64,000 bases of DNA from Peribacillus sp. Bi96 (GTDB lineage Bacteria; Bacillota; Bacilli; Bacillales; DSM-1321): NCBI RefSeq assembly GCF_918698115.1, contig NZ_CAKKLV010000027.1:1-64000 (forward strand). Reading direction: 5' to 3'. This document shows positions 22,078-30,142 of the stretch, in pieces. The position numbers and the translations under genes were made by a program. The notes beneath the pieces were generated by a model. It searched no databases. It was given only the letters and a program-made list of their open reading frames with translations, and was not told where the DNA came from. How positions within the stretch are numbered: the stretch's first letter is position 1; each line of letters opens with the position of its first letter.

Positions 22078-23412
22078 TCACTCTTTGCTTTTCTCTTTTT
22101 CTTCAGATGATTTTTTTGAGGAATCCTTACTTTCTTCTTTCTCAGAAGCTGGTTCCTTTACTTCCTCTTCTTTCTCAGAAGCTGGTTCCTTTACTTCCTC
22201 TTCTTTTACAGCAGGCTGCTCTTGCTGCTCTTGCTGTTCCTCCATTTGCTTTTGCAATTCCTTTATTTCCTTTTCATATTGGGACAACTCTGTATCGATT
22301 TCTTTAATTTGCGTTTCCTTTTCTTCCCCTGAAAGGTTATCGTCTAGCTTAATCTGTTCTTTCTGGTTTACCAGTCCATACATAATCAATTCGCGATCCT
22401 CCATGATTCTCGCCAAATCGATTGCGTCCTCATTCATGCCCCTGCCTATATAAATCCAATATAGAAGATACTGACTATCGGTCTGCAAAGTGATGGCATT
22501 TTCTACATTCTTCTTCGGGACACCCTTCAACGGCTCATAAGTGACATAAGATCTTGCCAGTTCATATTGAACGACATACGGCATCTTTTTTGGATCATAG
22601 TTTTCCAAACGGTCAATGACTTCACTATATTTTTGTTTTAAGAAGCTTTCACCGCTCTCTACATAGGCATCCTGTCTTGGGTGAGAGAAGAATAATGTGT
22701 AACTCGTAAAGTACAGCAGTGGCACTAGAGCTATCACCGTTCCCCAAAGTGTATAACGACCCGTTTTCCACTTCTTTTCTGGTATATGTACAAGGGCTTT
22801 GTCTTCCTTCTCTAAAGCAACTATCTGATTTTGAACGACCAAGGCAAGTTCATTCCAAGTCCCCGCTGCCAAAATGCTTTGTGATTCCTTCGATAGTTTT
22901 AGTGTTTTATGGTATAGCAAATACTCATCGAATGAATACTGCCCATCCACAAGAGCCGAAATCGTTGCCTTCGTTTCTTGAAATAACTCATCTTGATCTT
23001 GCTCATAAGGTGGCAAACTGTCTTTTACACCATAATGGAGAAAGTATGGGGCCAAGCTTGGATCAAAAACGAAATTCTCCGGACAGACGACTAGTTTAAG
23101 CCGAGTCAATTCATGATTTCTGATTTTCTTCAAGATTTGATAAGCCGACATCCATCGCCGCATCAGGTTTTTATCTTTAGCTTTAGAAAAACCAAAAAAA
23201 GAGGCTGGTGGATTTACTCTGATCTGCACCTCGTCCTCTGTCACTTCTATATGTTTCTTAAGAGCATCATCCGCTTCATGGATAAGCTGTAATTCCAATG
23301 GGTCCTGCATCGAAAGTTTTGCCCGTTGGAAAACGAACAAATGCCCATTATCATCCTTTACCATTGCGGCTTCTGTTTTTTTCTCCAGATATGAGGGTCT
23401 TTTCTCATCCAT
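22078..23412 (-). CDS. essB: Type VII secretion protein EssB (YukC)
   Basis: The 444-residue protein has a pseudokinase-like cytosolic domain (about 1-215), a single transmembrane helix (about 226-246) and an extracellular helical domain. This is the EssB/YukC layout. The last 60 residues are highly charged and contain two direct copies of KEEEVKEPASE, encoded by a tandem DNA duplication near 22140-22200. The tail looks like a disordered, repeat-expanded extension. It is adjacent to essC and contributes to the membrane core of the machine. Confidence 0.9.
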   Translation of the reverse strand: MDEKRPSYLEKKTEAAMVKDDNGHLFVFQRAKLSMQDPLELQLIHEADDALKKHIEVTEDEVQIRVNPPASFFGFSKAKDKNLMRRWMSAYQILKKIRNHELTRLKLVVCPENFVFDPSLAPYFLHYGVKDSLPPYEQDQDELFQETKATISALVDGQYSFDEYLLYHKTLKLSKESQSILAAGTWNELALVVQNQIVALEKEDKALVHIPEKKWKTGRYTLWGTVIALVPLLYFTSYTLFFSHPRQDAYVESGESFLKQKYSEVIDRLENYDPKKMPYVVQYELARSYVTYEPLKGVPKKNVENAITLQTDSQYLLYWIYIGRGMNEDAIDLARIMEDRELIMYGLVNQKEQIKLDDNLSGEEKETQIKEIDTELSQYEKEIKELQKQMEEQQEQQEQPAVKEEEVKEPASEKEEEVKEPASEKEESKDSSKKSSEEKEKSKE

Positions 23413-23482
23413 TCTATGTACTCCTTTACCCCTGCTAAAGGGCTTTAGACTTTTTTCCTATAACGAGTCCGCACTTAATCCA

Positions 23483-23731
23483 CTAGAGGATCTCTAGGCG
23501 GTCCCCCGTCGTAATTCCGCTATCAAGCAGGGTATCATAACCTGAACATACGAACTCTTTATTCTGGACCCGCACCCAATAGCCTTCTTTAGGTGTACTG
23601 GCAATTTCCTTTACCTGCCATACTATCTCCACAACCTTCTTGATGGAGCGGTAATTAGACACTTGCAAGTCAAATACTTCCCCCGTATATCTCTTTAAAT
23701 CGATCGTTACTTGAATATATATGGAAACCAC
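23483..23731 (-). CDS. esaB: Type VII secretion ubiquitin-like protein EsaB (YukD)
   Basis: The small protein (about 79-82 residues) has the YukD ubiquitin-like fold pattern: VTIDLKRYTGEVFDLQV near the start and a GITTGDRLEIL end, closely like B. subtilis YukD. The start is unusual. The frame opens at GTG 23731, which overlaps the ribosome site AAAGAGGTGG. The codons at normal spacing are ATA (23722) and ATT, not ATG/GTG/TTG. It follows yukE after a terminator and precedes essB by about 70 nt. Confidence 0.88.
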   Translation of the reverse strand: MVSIYIQVTIDLKRYTGEVFDLQVSNYRSIKKVVEIVWQVKEIASTPKEGYWVRVQNKEFVCSGYDTLLDSGITTGDRLEIL

Positions 23732-23742
23732 CTCTTTAATGC

Positions 23743-23783
23743 AAAAAAAAGCACCACGATCTTCATTAAGAGTCGCGGCGCTT
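23743..23783 (-). terminator. Intra-operon terminator between yukE and yukD
   Basis: AGCGCCGCGA pairs with TCGTGGTGCT (23773-23782 with 23750-23759, G-U pairs allowed), followed by eight T on the minus strand. It should reduce read-through so that the secreted YukE is made in excess over the machine genes. Confidence 0.8.
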
Positions 23784-23818
23784 TCCCTAGAAATTTCTAT
23801 ATCTCTTTGACCTAATGA

Positions 23819-24109
23819 TTATCCGCGAATTTGACTAGCAATCTGATTATCTGTGTCTTCAAGGATTTGAGCTGATTTATTCAATTGTTGGGAAACTTCA
23901 TTCAACAAGCGAGCCATGTCCATGAATGAAGGTTTTAACTCTTCGTACTGTCCTACGAATGCCTCACTGGAAGCACCTTCCCATATTCCAGTTAAATGAT
24001 CTCTCATTTTATCTAAACGGCCAATGATATCCGTTACCTGTTGGCTCTCATTATCATATTGTCTAGCTACATCTTTCAGTTCCGAAGGTGTTACGCGAAT
24101 TTGTGACAT
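23819..24109 (-). CDS. yukE: WXG100 family type VII secretion substrate (YukE/EsxA)
   Basis: The 96-residue helical-hairpin protein has the WXG motif at W43-E44-G45 (GIWEGASSEAF) and ends NQIASQIRG, as B. subtilis YukE does. It is exported as a dimer by the Yuk machine. An AAAGGAGGAG ribosome site precedes the ATG. It is the first gene of the operon and is separated from yukD by a terminator. As in YukE, a canonical C-terminal YxxxD/E signal is not evident. Confidence 0.95.
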   Translation of the reverse strand: MSQIRVTPSELKDVARQYDNESQQVTDIIGRLDKMRDHLTGIWEGASSEAFVGQYEELKPSFMDMARLLNEVSQQLNKSAQILEDTDNQIASQIRG

Positions 24110-24658
24110 AGTAAAACTCCTCCTTTTATCTAATATAGTTACATTTTAATAGACCCATACAATTTCTGCCATATAAATAAGGGTAAAGTCGAAAAATGGT
24201 AAATTATGATTATGAAAAAAATCCTAATTATGGCATTATAAAAGTCTATGTACCTGTTTTTTTAAATCACTACACTCTTTTTTGTATAAATTTTAAATAT
24301 TTTACTTTTTAATGGTAAAAAAAGTTCCTTGTACCCGATAATCCTGAAGCATTGCTCAAATATATGGTTTTGCTTAAAAATTATAGTGACTTTAGACTGG
24401 AATTAATCAAACGTTTGATTAATAGTTGAAAAAAGGGACGTCCTTTTTACAAAACAAATAAAATATATTTTGGCCTGACTCGGCTGTTTATCGTCCTACC
24501 TCGAATGTAATTCGTCCCCTGCCTTACTGACTTCAGCCTAGCAAGAATCGAACTAAAAGGAACAGGCTGCCACTCCCCAAAAGTGTTTGGAAAAGTGATA
24601 GCCTTTACTAATCCATGAATTTTAGCTATGTTGATTATTCAAAGGACACCTTACGTCT
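24110..24658. other. Intergenic region upstream of yukE
   Basis: About 550 bp, AT-rich, without a supported gene. It should contain the promoter of the type VII operon. It holds a perfect 22-bp palindrome (24402-24423) and a GGACGTCC palindromic hairpin near 24433-24452. No relic coding sequence was recognised. Confidence 0.5.
24402..24423. promoter_or_regulatory. 22-bp perfect palindrome, candidate operator
   Basis: ATTAATCAAAC and its exact complement GTTTGATTAAT abut with no spacer. The form is typical of TetR- or LacI-type operator sites. It lies about 290 bp upstream of yukE and has no regulator gene beside it. Confidence 0.45.
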
Positions 24659-25609
24659 TCAAATTACCCGCTCTAAAAAGTGTTTCACAAACCGCTCACT
24701 TTCCACTTTCGTACAGACGCGAGTTCTGGATTCGCTATCCTGTTGACCGATGGTCCTGCCTGTCTCTTCGCCTTCGGTCACCACCTTGACGTTCATCCAT
24801 TCCGTACTTACAAAACTAGAATCAACTGCAACCCCCACTGCAAGTGGATCATGAAGGGCGCAGCCGCCCAAGCCTGGATGGGAGGATTCATAAGCTTTCA
24901 TATAAAAGTCGGTCATTTTGGCTAAAAAATGGGCGCTCTCCTTACCTGTAGCCCGCCATTCATCAAGCTTCGATTTCAATAGACATGTTTGCAGCGTCAC
25001 ATCTAGTCCCACTAGGGTGATTGGCAGCCCGGATGAAAATACATAATCTGCTGCTTCAGGATCGGATACGATGTTCGCTTCAGCATAAGGCGTTACATTT
25101 CCTTGTACGTTTACAGCCCCTCCCATTATAACCACCTCTTTAACAAGGGACATGATTAGTGGGGCTTTTTTAATCGCCAAGGCGATGTTAGTCAGTGGCC
25201 CAACTGCAATGATCGTAATTTCATGCGGTCGGCTTTTCACTTGATCGATAATGAAATCCGATGCATTTCCTTGTGATGCTTTGATGGTTGGTTCAAACTG
25301 AAGGGTATTTCCTAACCCGTCCTCCCCATGAACATGCTTGGGATATTTCTTCTTTTCTCCGCGGACCAATGTTTGGTCGGCTCCTTCAAAAACCGGAATG
25401 TGCCTATTTAACTTCTCCAAAACAGCAAGAGTATTACGAGTCGATTCAACAACGGGTACGTTACCAAAGCAAGTCGTAAAACCCAGTACATCCAATTCTG
25501 GAGAATTTAATGCATAGGCCATTGCCAAGGCATCATCAATCCCTGTATCAACATCGAATATGATTGGTTTCAATAATTTCACACCTTCCAGAATAGCTTT
25601 TTGAGCCAT
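24659..25609 (-). CDS. Inosine/uridine-preferring nucleoside hydrolase
   Basis: The roughly 300-residue protein has the N-terminal calcium-binding signature IIFDVDTGIDDALAMAYAL, with the DxDxxxDD aspartates. It also has the family segments VEVVIMGGAV-like (KEVVIMGGAVNV) and CALHDPLAVGVAV, with the late Asp. It hydrolyses the N-glycosidic bond of nucleosides for salvage. The true start may be GTG or TTG around 25576-25582, which lie just behind GGAAGG; the upstream ATG has a distant ribosome site. It stands alone, and its substrate preference cannot be read from sequence. Confidence 0.88.
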   Translation of the reverse strand: MAQKAILEGVKLLKPIIFDVDTGIDDALAMAYALNSPELDVLGFTTCFGNVPVVESTRNTLAVLEKLNRHIPVFEGADQTLVRGEKKKYPKHVHGEDGLGNTLQFEPTIKASQGNASDFIIDQVKSRPHEITIIAVGPLTNIALAIKKAPLIMSLVKEVVIMGGAVNVQGNVTPYAEANIVSDPEAADYVFSSGLPITLVGLDVTLQTCLLKSKLDEWRATGKESAHFLAKMTDFYMKAYESSHPGLGGCALHDPLAVGVAVDSSFVSTEWMNVKVVTEGEETGRTIGQQDSESRTRVCTKVESERFVKHFLERVI

Positions 25610-25963
25610 TCATTCAATATTAATGGCCCTTCTCAATAGCCGCTCAATTTCTTATGTATCAAAGAACCCTTGTTTTCCATCTGAATTTTACCATTCAATT
25701 ATAAGCAGTTCCACAGAAAGTTAGGAATACTCATAATTTCCAAACAAATGAAACATCCCAATGGCTCTTTTATCTTCTACTATAATAGAAATGGTTGACC
25801 ACTTATAAATATCAATGATATAAAAAAGTGAAAAGACGAAGTTGTATCTTAGTAACGCCAAATTCCTTTTTAACTTGCTCAATGCCATCACTTACATTAG
25901 AGAGTGTTCTCCAAAGTTATGATTACATGCAGTTGACGAATTTATATCCAAGGTGGAAAAAGG
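25610..25963. other. Intergenic region, possible promoter
   Basis: About 350 bp with no gene. A TTGACC box (25795-25800), an 18-nt spacer and TATAAA (25819-25824) on the plus strand could drive the small gene at 25964. Nothing else was recognised. Confidence 0.35.
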
Positions 25964-26146
25964 ATGAAAATGTTTAAGTTAATAAAAGATGATCTTTCTA
26001 CGTACAAAAAGGGAACAAAATTCTTTTTAATATCACATTCAGAATTCATTGGTATGAAAAGTTATGTATTACTAGCTGAAGATTTGAAAGGAAAGATCGA
26101 AGTAACGGAAGAGGAATTGAAGAGTAAGTTCGTTTCCATACATTGA
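25964..26146 (+). CDS. Small hypothetical protein (60 residues)
   Basis: The protein starts MKMFKLIKDDLSTYKKGTKF and ends with an acidic EVTEEELKSKF segment. It is soluble with mixed charge and has no cysteines or membrane helix. A ribosome site (AAGGTGG, AAAAGG) precedes the ATG, and a strong terminator follows 20 nt after the stop. I do not recognise a family. The compact unit with its own terminator supports a real gene. Confidence 0.7.
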   Translation: MKMFKLIKDDLSTYKKGTKFFLISHSEFIGMKSYVLLAEDLKGKIEVTEEELKSKFVSIH

Positions 26147-26162
26147 TCAGTTCATAAAGCTG

Positions 26163-26204
26163 AAAAAAGCGAGGGAATTTCATTACTGAAATTCCCTCGC
26201 TTTT
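26163..26204. terminator. Bidirectional terminator
   Basis: AAAAAAGCGAGGGAATTTCA pairs with TGAAATTCCCTCGCTTTT. It serves the small plus-strand gene and the minus-strand opuA operon, whose last stop is at 26206. Confidence 0.92.
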
Positions 26205-26205
26205 C

Positions 26206-27933
26206 TTATTTTAAGTCTTCAATTGAATCAATATCGACGTAATCTGGTACGACCAGTCCATTCTTTGTTCCTTTTAAGTTTGGTCCTAGGTCAACCATTT
26301 CATCTTTATACTTATTATAATATTCAAGATGTGTACCAGGAAGCCATGCAGCCACCATTGCGTCCGCACTTCCGTTTGCAACTCCGGCAAACATTGGTCC
26401 AACTTCAACTTGGCTTAATGTTACGTCATAACCATTCTGCTCCAAAACCTTGCCAATCACATTTGTACTGGCAATTTCAGTGTCCCATGCAACATAAACC
26501 AGTTTGATTTTTTGACCATTTCCTGATTCAGCACCTTTGGTCCATTTGGATACTTTGTCCTGATTTTCCTTTATCCATTTTTCTGCTGCTTCTGAAGGAG
26601 ACTTGCCTTCAGAAACTTTGACCATTACATCTTCCATATCTTTAGTATCCCAGAAGAATTGATCAAGAATTTTATATGCACCAGGTGCATCTTGCTCGAG
26701 GCCTTTTCTGGCAATGGAATTGATATTTTCAGCACCGCCAAAGGATTCATTTGGATCCTCGAGATATTTCAAGTCATATTTCGAGAACATCCAATGCGGT
26801 GACCATCCTGTAACGACGATTGGTTCTTTTTTATCAAGCGCTTTTTTCAATTCAGCAACCATTGCCGCCGAAGACCCTTCAACCAACTTCCAATCATCCA
26901 GCTTATAATCCTCTATAGCCGTTTTAGTCAACTTCATCAATCCTGCTCCAGGCTCAATTCCGATGATTTCATAATTGGCTTTGGCAGCAAAACTATTTTT
27001 ATCCCCGTTCACAGCCGTATCTTTTGTAAAAGCACTGAATAACGCAGTACCTACAACGAGTAACGCCAGTATTATAAAAATGATTTTCCTGCTAACGATA
27101 TGTTCGTAAGCTGGTTTACGCAGATTTTGCGTGATACGATCGAGAATGATTGCAATGATTACGATGGATAAACCTGCTTCAAATCCTTGCCCAACATTTA
27201 TTTGGCTGACAGCCCTGTAGACATCCGCCCCAAGTCCGGGTGCTCCAACCAATGAAGCTGTAACTACCATGGATAGTGCCAGCATGATGCTTTGATTAAC
27301 ACCTGCCATGATTGTTGGAGTAGCCAATGGTATTTGTACCTTGAATAACTTTTGGCTGCTGGTCGAACCAAAAGCATCCGATGCCTCGATCAAATCATTG
27401 GGCACTTCCTGAATCCCAAGATTGGTCATACGGATCGTTGGTGCGATTGCGAAAATGAATGACGCAATGATCCCCGGCACTACCCCTATTCCAAAGAATA
27501 ATATCGAAGGAATCAAATAAACGAATGCAGGCATCGTTTGCATGAAATCCAAGATTGGGGTTACGATTTTGCGCACCGTTTTATTTTGGGCACACCATAT
27601 TCCGATCGGTATCCCTATAAGGATGGTTAGGAATCCTGACAATATAACGATAGCCAGTGTTTGAATGCTCGATTCCCAATAACCAAGATTATCGATCAAT
27701 AGTAAGCTAATGAAAGTAAATATCCCTAATGGCCATCTGCTTGTATAGGTAACCAGAAGGGTCAGGACGATAATTAACACAAGAGAAGGACCTGCACTCA
27801 TTACATCGACCAGGATATCCAATAGACCTTCGATCACATTCGTAATAAGCGTAAATAATCCAGCAAATACAATTGTTATCCAATCCACTAAAGAATCGAC
27901 CCAAGCTCCAAGTGGGATTTTTGGCATATTCAT
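26206..27933 (-). CDS. opuABC: Glycine betaine ABC transporter, fused permease and substrate-binding protein (OpuABC type)
   Basis: The roughly 575-residue protein joins a permease to its own binding protein. Residues about 25-285 hold the OpuAB-type permease helices, with the EAA-like loop LIEASDAFGSTSSQKLFKVQ. A membrane helix near 290-310 tethers the C-terminal OpuAC-type domain (about 325-575), which has KLVYVAWDTEIASTNV and AWLPGTHLEYYNKYKDEMV. It imports glycine betaine or related osmoprotectants. B. subtilis has separate OpuAB and OpuAC; the fusion resembles lactococcal OpuABC. ATG 27933 follows GGAGAG and lies 4 nt after the opuAA stop; the longer frame would overlap it. Confidence 0.9.
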   Translation of the reverse strand: MNMPKIPLGAWVDSLVDWITIVFAGLFTLITNVIEGLLDILVDVMSAGPSLVLIIVLTLLVTYTSRWPLGIFTFISLLLIDNLGYWESSIQTLAIVILSGFLTILIGIPIGIWCAQNKTVRKIVTPILDFMQTMPAFVYLIPSILFFGIGVVPGIIASFIFAIAPTIRMTNLGIQEVPNDLIEASDAFGSTSSQKLFKVQIPLATPTIMAGVNQSIMLALSMVVTASLVGAPGLGADVYRAVSQINVGQGFEAGLSIVIIAIILDRITQNLRKPAYEHIVSRKIIFIILALLVVGTALFSAFTKDTAVNGDKNSFAAKANYEIIGIEPGAGLMKLTKTAIEDYKLDDWKLVEGSSAAMVAELKKALDKKEPIVVTGWSPHWMFSKYDLKYLEDPNESFGGAENINSIARKGLEQDAPGAYKILDQFFWDTKDMEDVMVKVSEGKSPSEAAEKWIKENQDKVSKWTKGAESGNGQKIKLVYVAWDTEIASTNVIGKVLEQNGYDVTLSQVEVGPMFAGVANGSADAMVAAWLPGTHLEYYNKYKDEMVDLGPNLKGTKNGLVVPDYVDIDSIEDLK

Positions 27934-27937
27934 TGAA

Positions 27938-29146
27938 TTATTCACTCTCCATTTCATTCAAGGAATCTTTATTTCCTGCCAAAGCACCGATAACGGCGCC
28001 GCGAAGAAGAATTCCTTTAATTCTTTTTTGATCATCAATGACTGAGATTGGCAAGCTTGACGTTGCCATCACATCCATTAGGTTTCCAAGTAATTCATCC
28101 TCTTTTACAGTTGGGATATCAGTTGTCATCACTTCAGAAATCGATTGGTTATTGCTCATTGCCTGACGTGCCTGTTCAGCAGTGACGGCACCCAATAACT
28201 TCTGCTTTCTATCCACAACAAAAATGCTTGAATACCCTTGTTTGCGCATGATTTCCAGTGCAACCCTCGGACCTCTGTCCACTGCGATTTTCTCTGGACG
28301 TATCATTACATGTGACGCTGTCAGTACTTTTGAAAGATCAACGTCCTCCACGAATTTCTCGACAAATTCATTGGCTGGATTCATCATGATTTGTTCAGGG
28401 GTTCCCAATTGAATCACACTTCCATCTTTCATCAGTGCGATTCTATCGCCTATTCTTAATGCTTCATCTAGATCATGGGTAATGAAAATGATCGTTTTTT
28501 TGTACTGATCTTGGATTTCAATCAGTTCATCCTGCATATCTTTACGTATCAATGGATCTAGAGCACTGAAGGCTTCATCCATCAATAGGATATCCGTATC
28601 ACTTGCGAGTGCCCGGGCTAACCCAACCCTTTGCTGCATACCGCCGCTAAGCTGTGATGGCAGCTGATTTTCGTAGCCTTTCAATCCAACTGCCTCAAGA
28701 GCCTTCATCGCTTTTTCATGACGTTTTGTTGGATCTACTTTCTGGATTTCAAGCCCAAATTCAGCGTTTTCCAATATCGTTTTATGCGGAAATAAAGCAA
28801 AGTTCTGAAAGACCATGCTTATTTTCTTTTGTCTGACTTCCCTTAACCGGGCCGCGTTCATCTTCACGATATCTTCATCATCAATTAAGATTTCACCCAA
28901 AGTCGGATCAATCAAACGATTGAACATGCGGATTAAAGTCGATTTCCCGCTTCCTGAAAGGCCCATGATGACAAAAATTTCACCGGGATAAATCTCGAAA
29001 TTAACATTATTCACTCCGACCGTTTGTCCCGTTTCTTTCAAGATTTCTTTTTTCGTTTTACCTTGCATCAATAAATCTGTTGCTGCTTTTGGAGATTTGC
29101 CAAAAATTTTCGAGACATTTCTGACTTCTACATACGGCTTCATCAA
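27938..29146 (-). CDS. opuAA: Glycine betaine ABC transporter ATP-binding protein
   Basis: This 402-residue ATPase energises the adjacent permease-receptor fusion. It has Walker A IMGLSGSGKSTLIRM, the signature LSGGMQQRVGLARALA, Walker B ILLMDEAFSALDP and the H-loop FITHDLDEAL. Two CBS repeats occupy about 285-400; in OpuA proteins these sense ionic strength. Length and domain order match OpuAA/ProV. The start follows AATGAGGTGACTTG with acceptable spacing. It is the first gene of a two-gene operon. Confidence 0.95.
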   Translation of the reverse strand: MMKPYVEVRNVSKIFGKSPKAATDLLMQGKTKKEILKETGQTVGVNNVNFEIYPGEIFVIMGLSGSGKSTLIRMFNRLIDPTLGEILIDDEDIVKMNAARLREVRQKKISMVFQNFALFPHKTILENAEFGLEIQKVDPTKRHEKAMKALEAVGLKGYENQLPSQLSGGMQQRVGLARALASDTDILLMDEAFSALDPLIRKDMQDELIEIQDQYKKTIIFITHDLDEALRIGDRIALMKDGSVIQLGTPEQIMMNPANEFVEKFVEDVDLSKVLTASHVMIRPEKIAVDRGPRVALEIMRKQGYSSIFVVDRKQKLLGAVTAEQARQAMSNNQSISEVMTTDIPTVKEDELLGNLMDVMATSSLPISVIDDQKRIKGILLRGAVIGALAGNKDSLNEMESE

Positions 29147-29407
29147 GTCACCTCATTCTAATAGTTGCCCATATGATATTCAGTTTTGCTGAATTCCCCC
29201 GTTTTATGCGAGTGATGATTATTAATGCACAAGTACCTTGAACTAACCGAAATTAACAAAGCTATTCTATCCCTATACTTTTTCTTCAAAAAAGCGGAAG
29301 TGACACATAACTAGGCACAGGGCATAACGTGCATAGAAAAATAATCTATTTTTATTATTCCCAAGAAGTAATTCTTTACTTGGATTTTATATGTGTGATT
29401 AATTGAG

Positions 29408-29575
29408 CATTTCAAGTAGGAAAAAGAGGTGCAATCACAACTGAGGAAACTAGCAGGCAAAACATATACCAACTGTAATATAAACGATTTCCACTTAGAG
29501 TTTTTTGTCCAGATGATGGACTAAAGACTACCCTCTAAATTACTTCATTTCCTTAATCAGGTGGAATGATACTTG
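29408..29575. repeat. Imperfect direct repeat, copy A
   Basis: Begins CATTTCAAGTAGG, continues AAAGAGGTGCA, ACTGAGGAAACTA, CAGGCA, TATACCAACTG and ends near TTACTTCATTTCCTTAA. All these blocks recur in the same order 214 bp further right. Confidence 0.75.
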
Positions 29576-29621
29576 CAGTACAGCATGACACCAATACGCA
29601 TAGAAAAATTGATTATGGGAT

Positions 29622-29790
29622 TCCCATTTCAAGTAGGGAAAAGAGGTGCATAAAACTGAGGAAACTAACAGGCACAGTATATACCAACTGAAATATAATG
29701 GTTTTTTTATTTTTAGGTTTTGTTCATTCCCAGCATATGGGCTAAACCGTCATCCCTAAAGTACTTCATTACCTTAACAAAGAATGAATA
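29622..29790. repeat. Imperfect direct repeat, copy B
   Basis: Contains CATTTCAAGTAGGGAAAAGA, ACTGAGGAAACTAACAGGCA, TATACCAACTGAAATATAA and GTACTTCATTACCTTAA. It matches copy A with small gaps. The preceding GCATAGAAAAAT also precedes copy A, near 29330, so the duplicated unit may be longer. Confidence 0.75.
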
Positions 29791-30061
29791 TAAATTCAAA
29801 TGATGTGGGGCGGAATTCTCGCCTATACATGCAAAAATCACCTTCCAATTGAAAGGTTTCGACATCCAGTGAAAACGTTGATATGACAGCGTTTTAACAA
29901 CCTATTAACCTAAAGGCCCATCTTCCATCATAAAATTTTTCAGTTTTTTTTTAACCCTAAATAATCCAAAATACGAAAAAAAACGTTTTTGGCCAAATAA
30001 AACATGTATTTTCTATACATTTCCCTCCCTGGAGAATCTGGTATTTTGTTCCCGAAACGGC

Positions 30062-30100
30062 AAAAAAACCTTGAAATGAATATTCTCATTTCAAGGTTCA
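30062..30100 (-). terminator. Terminator of the hut-linked permease
   Basis: AACCTTGAAATGA pairs with TCATTTCAAGGTT, followed by seven T on the minus strand, about 45 nt after the permease stop. Confidence 0.85.
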
Positions 30101-30142
30101 TAATTAATATTGAATTAATAGTATTGGGAAGCGTAAAGTTCG

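Larger units (their letters stand above)
29147..30061. other. Long non-coding region upstream of opuAA with an internal duplication
   Basis: About 915 bp without a supported gene. It contains two imperfect copies of a segment of about 165 bp (see 29408 and 29622) and presumably the osmotically controlled opuA promoter. Translation of both strands gave no recognisable protein. Confidence 0.5.
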
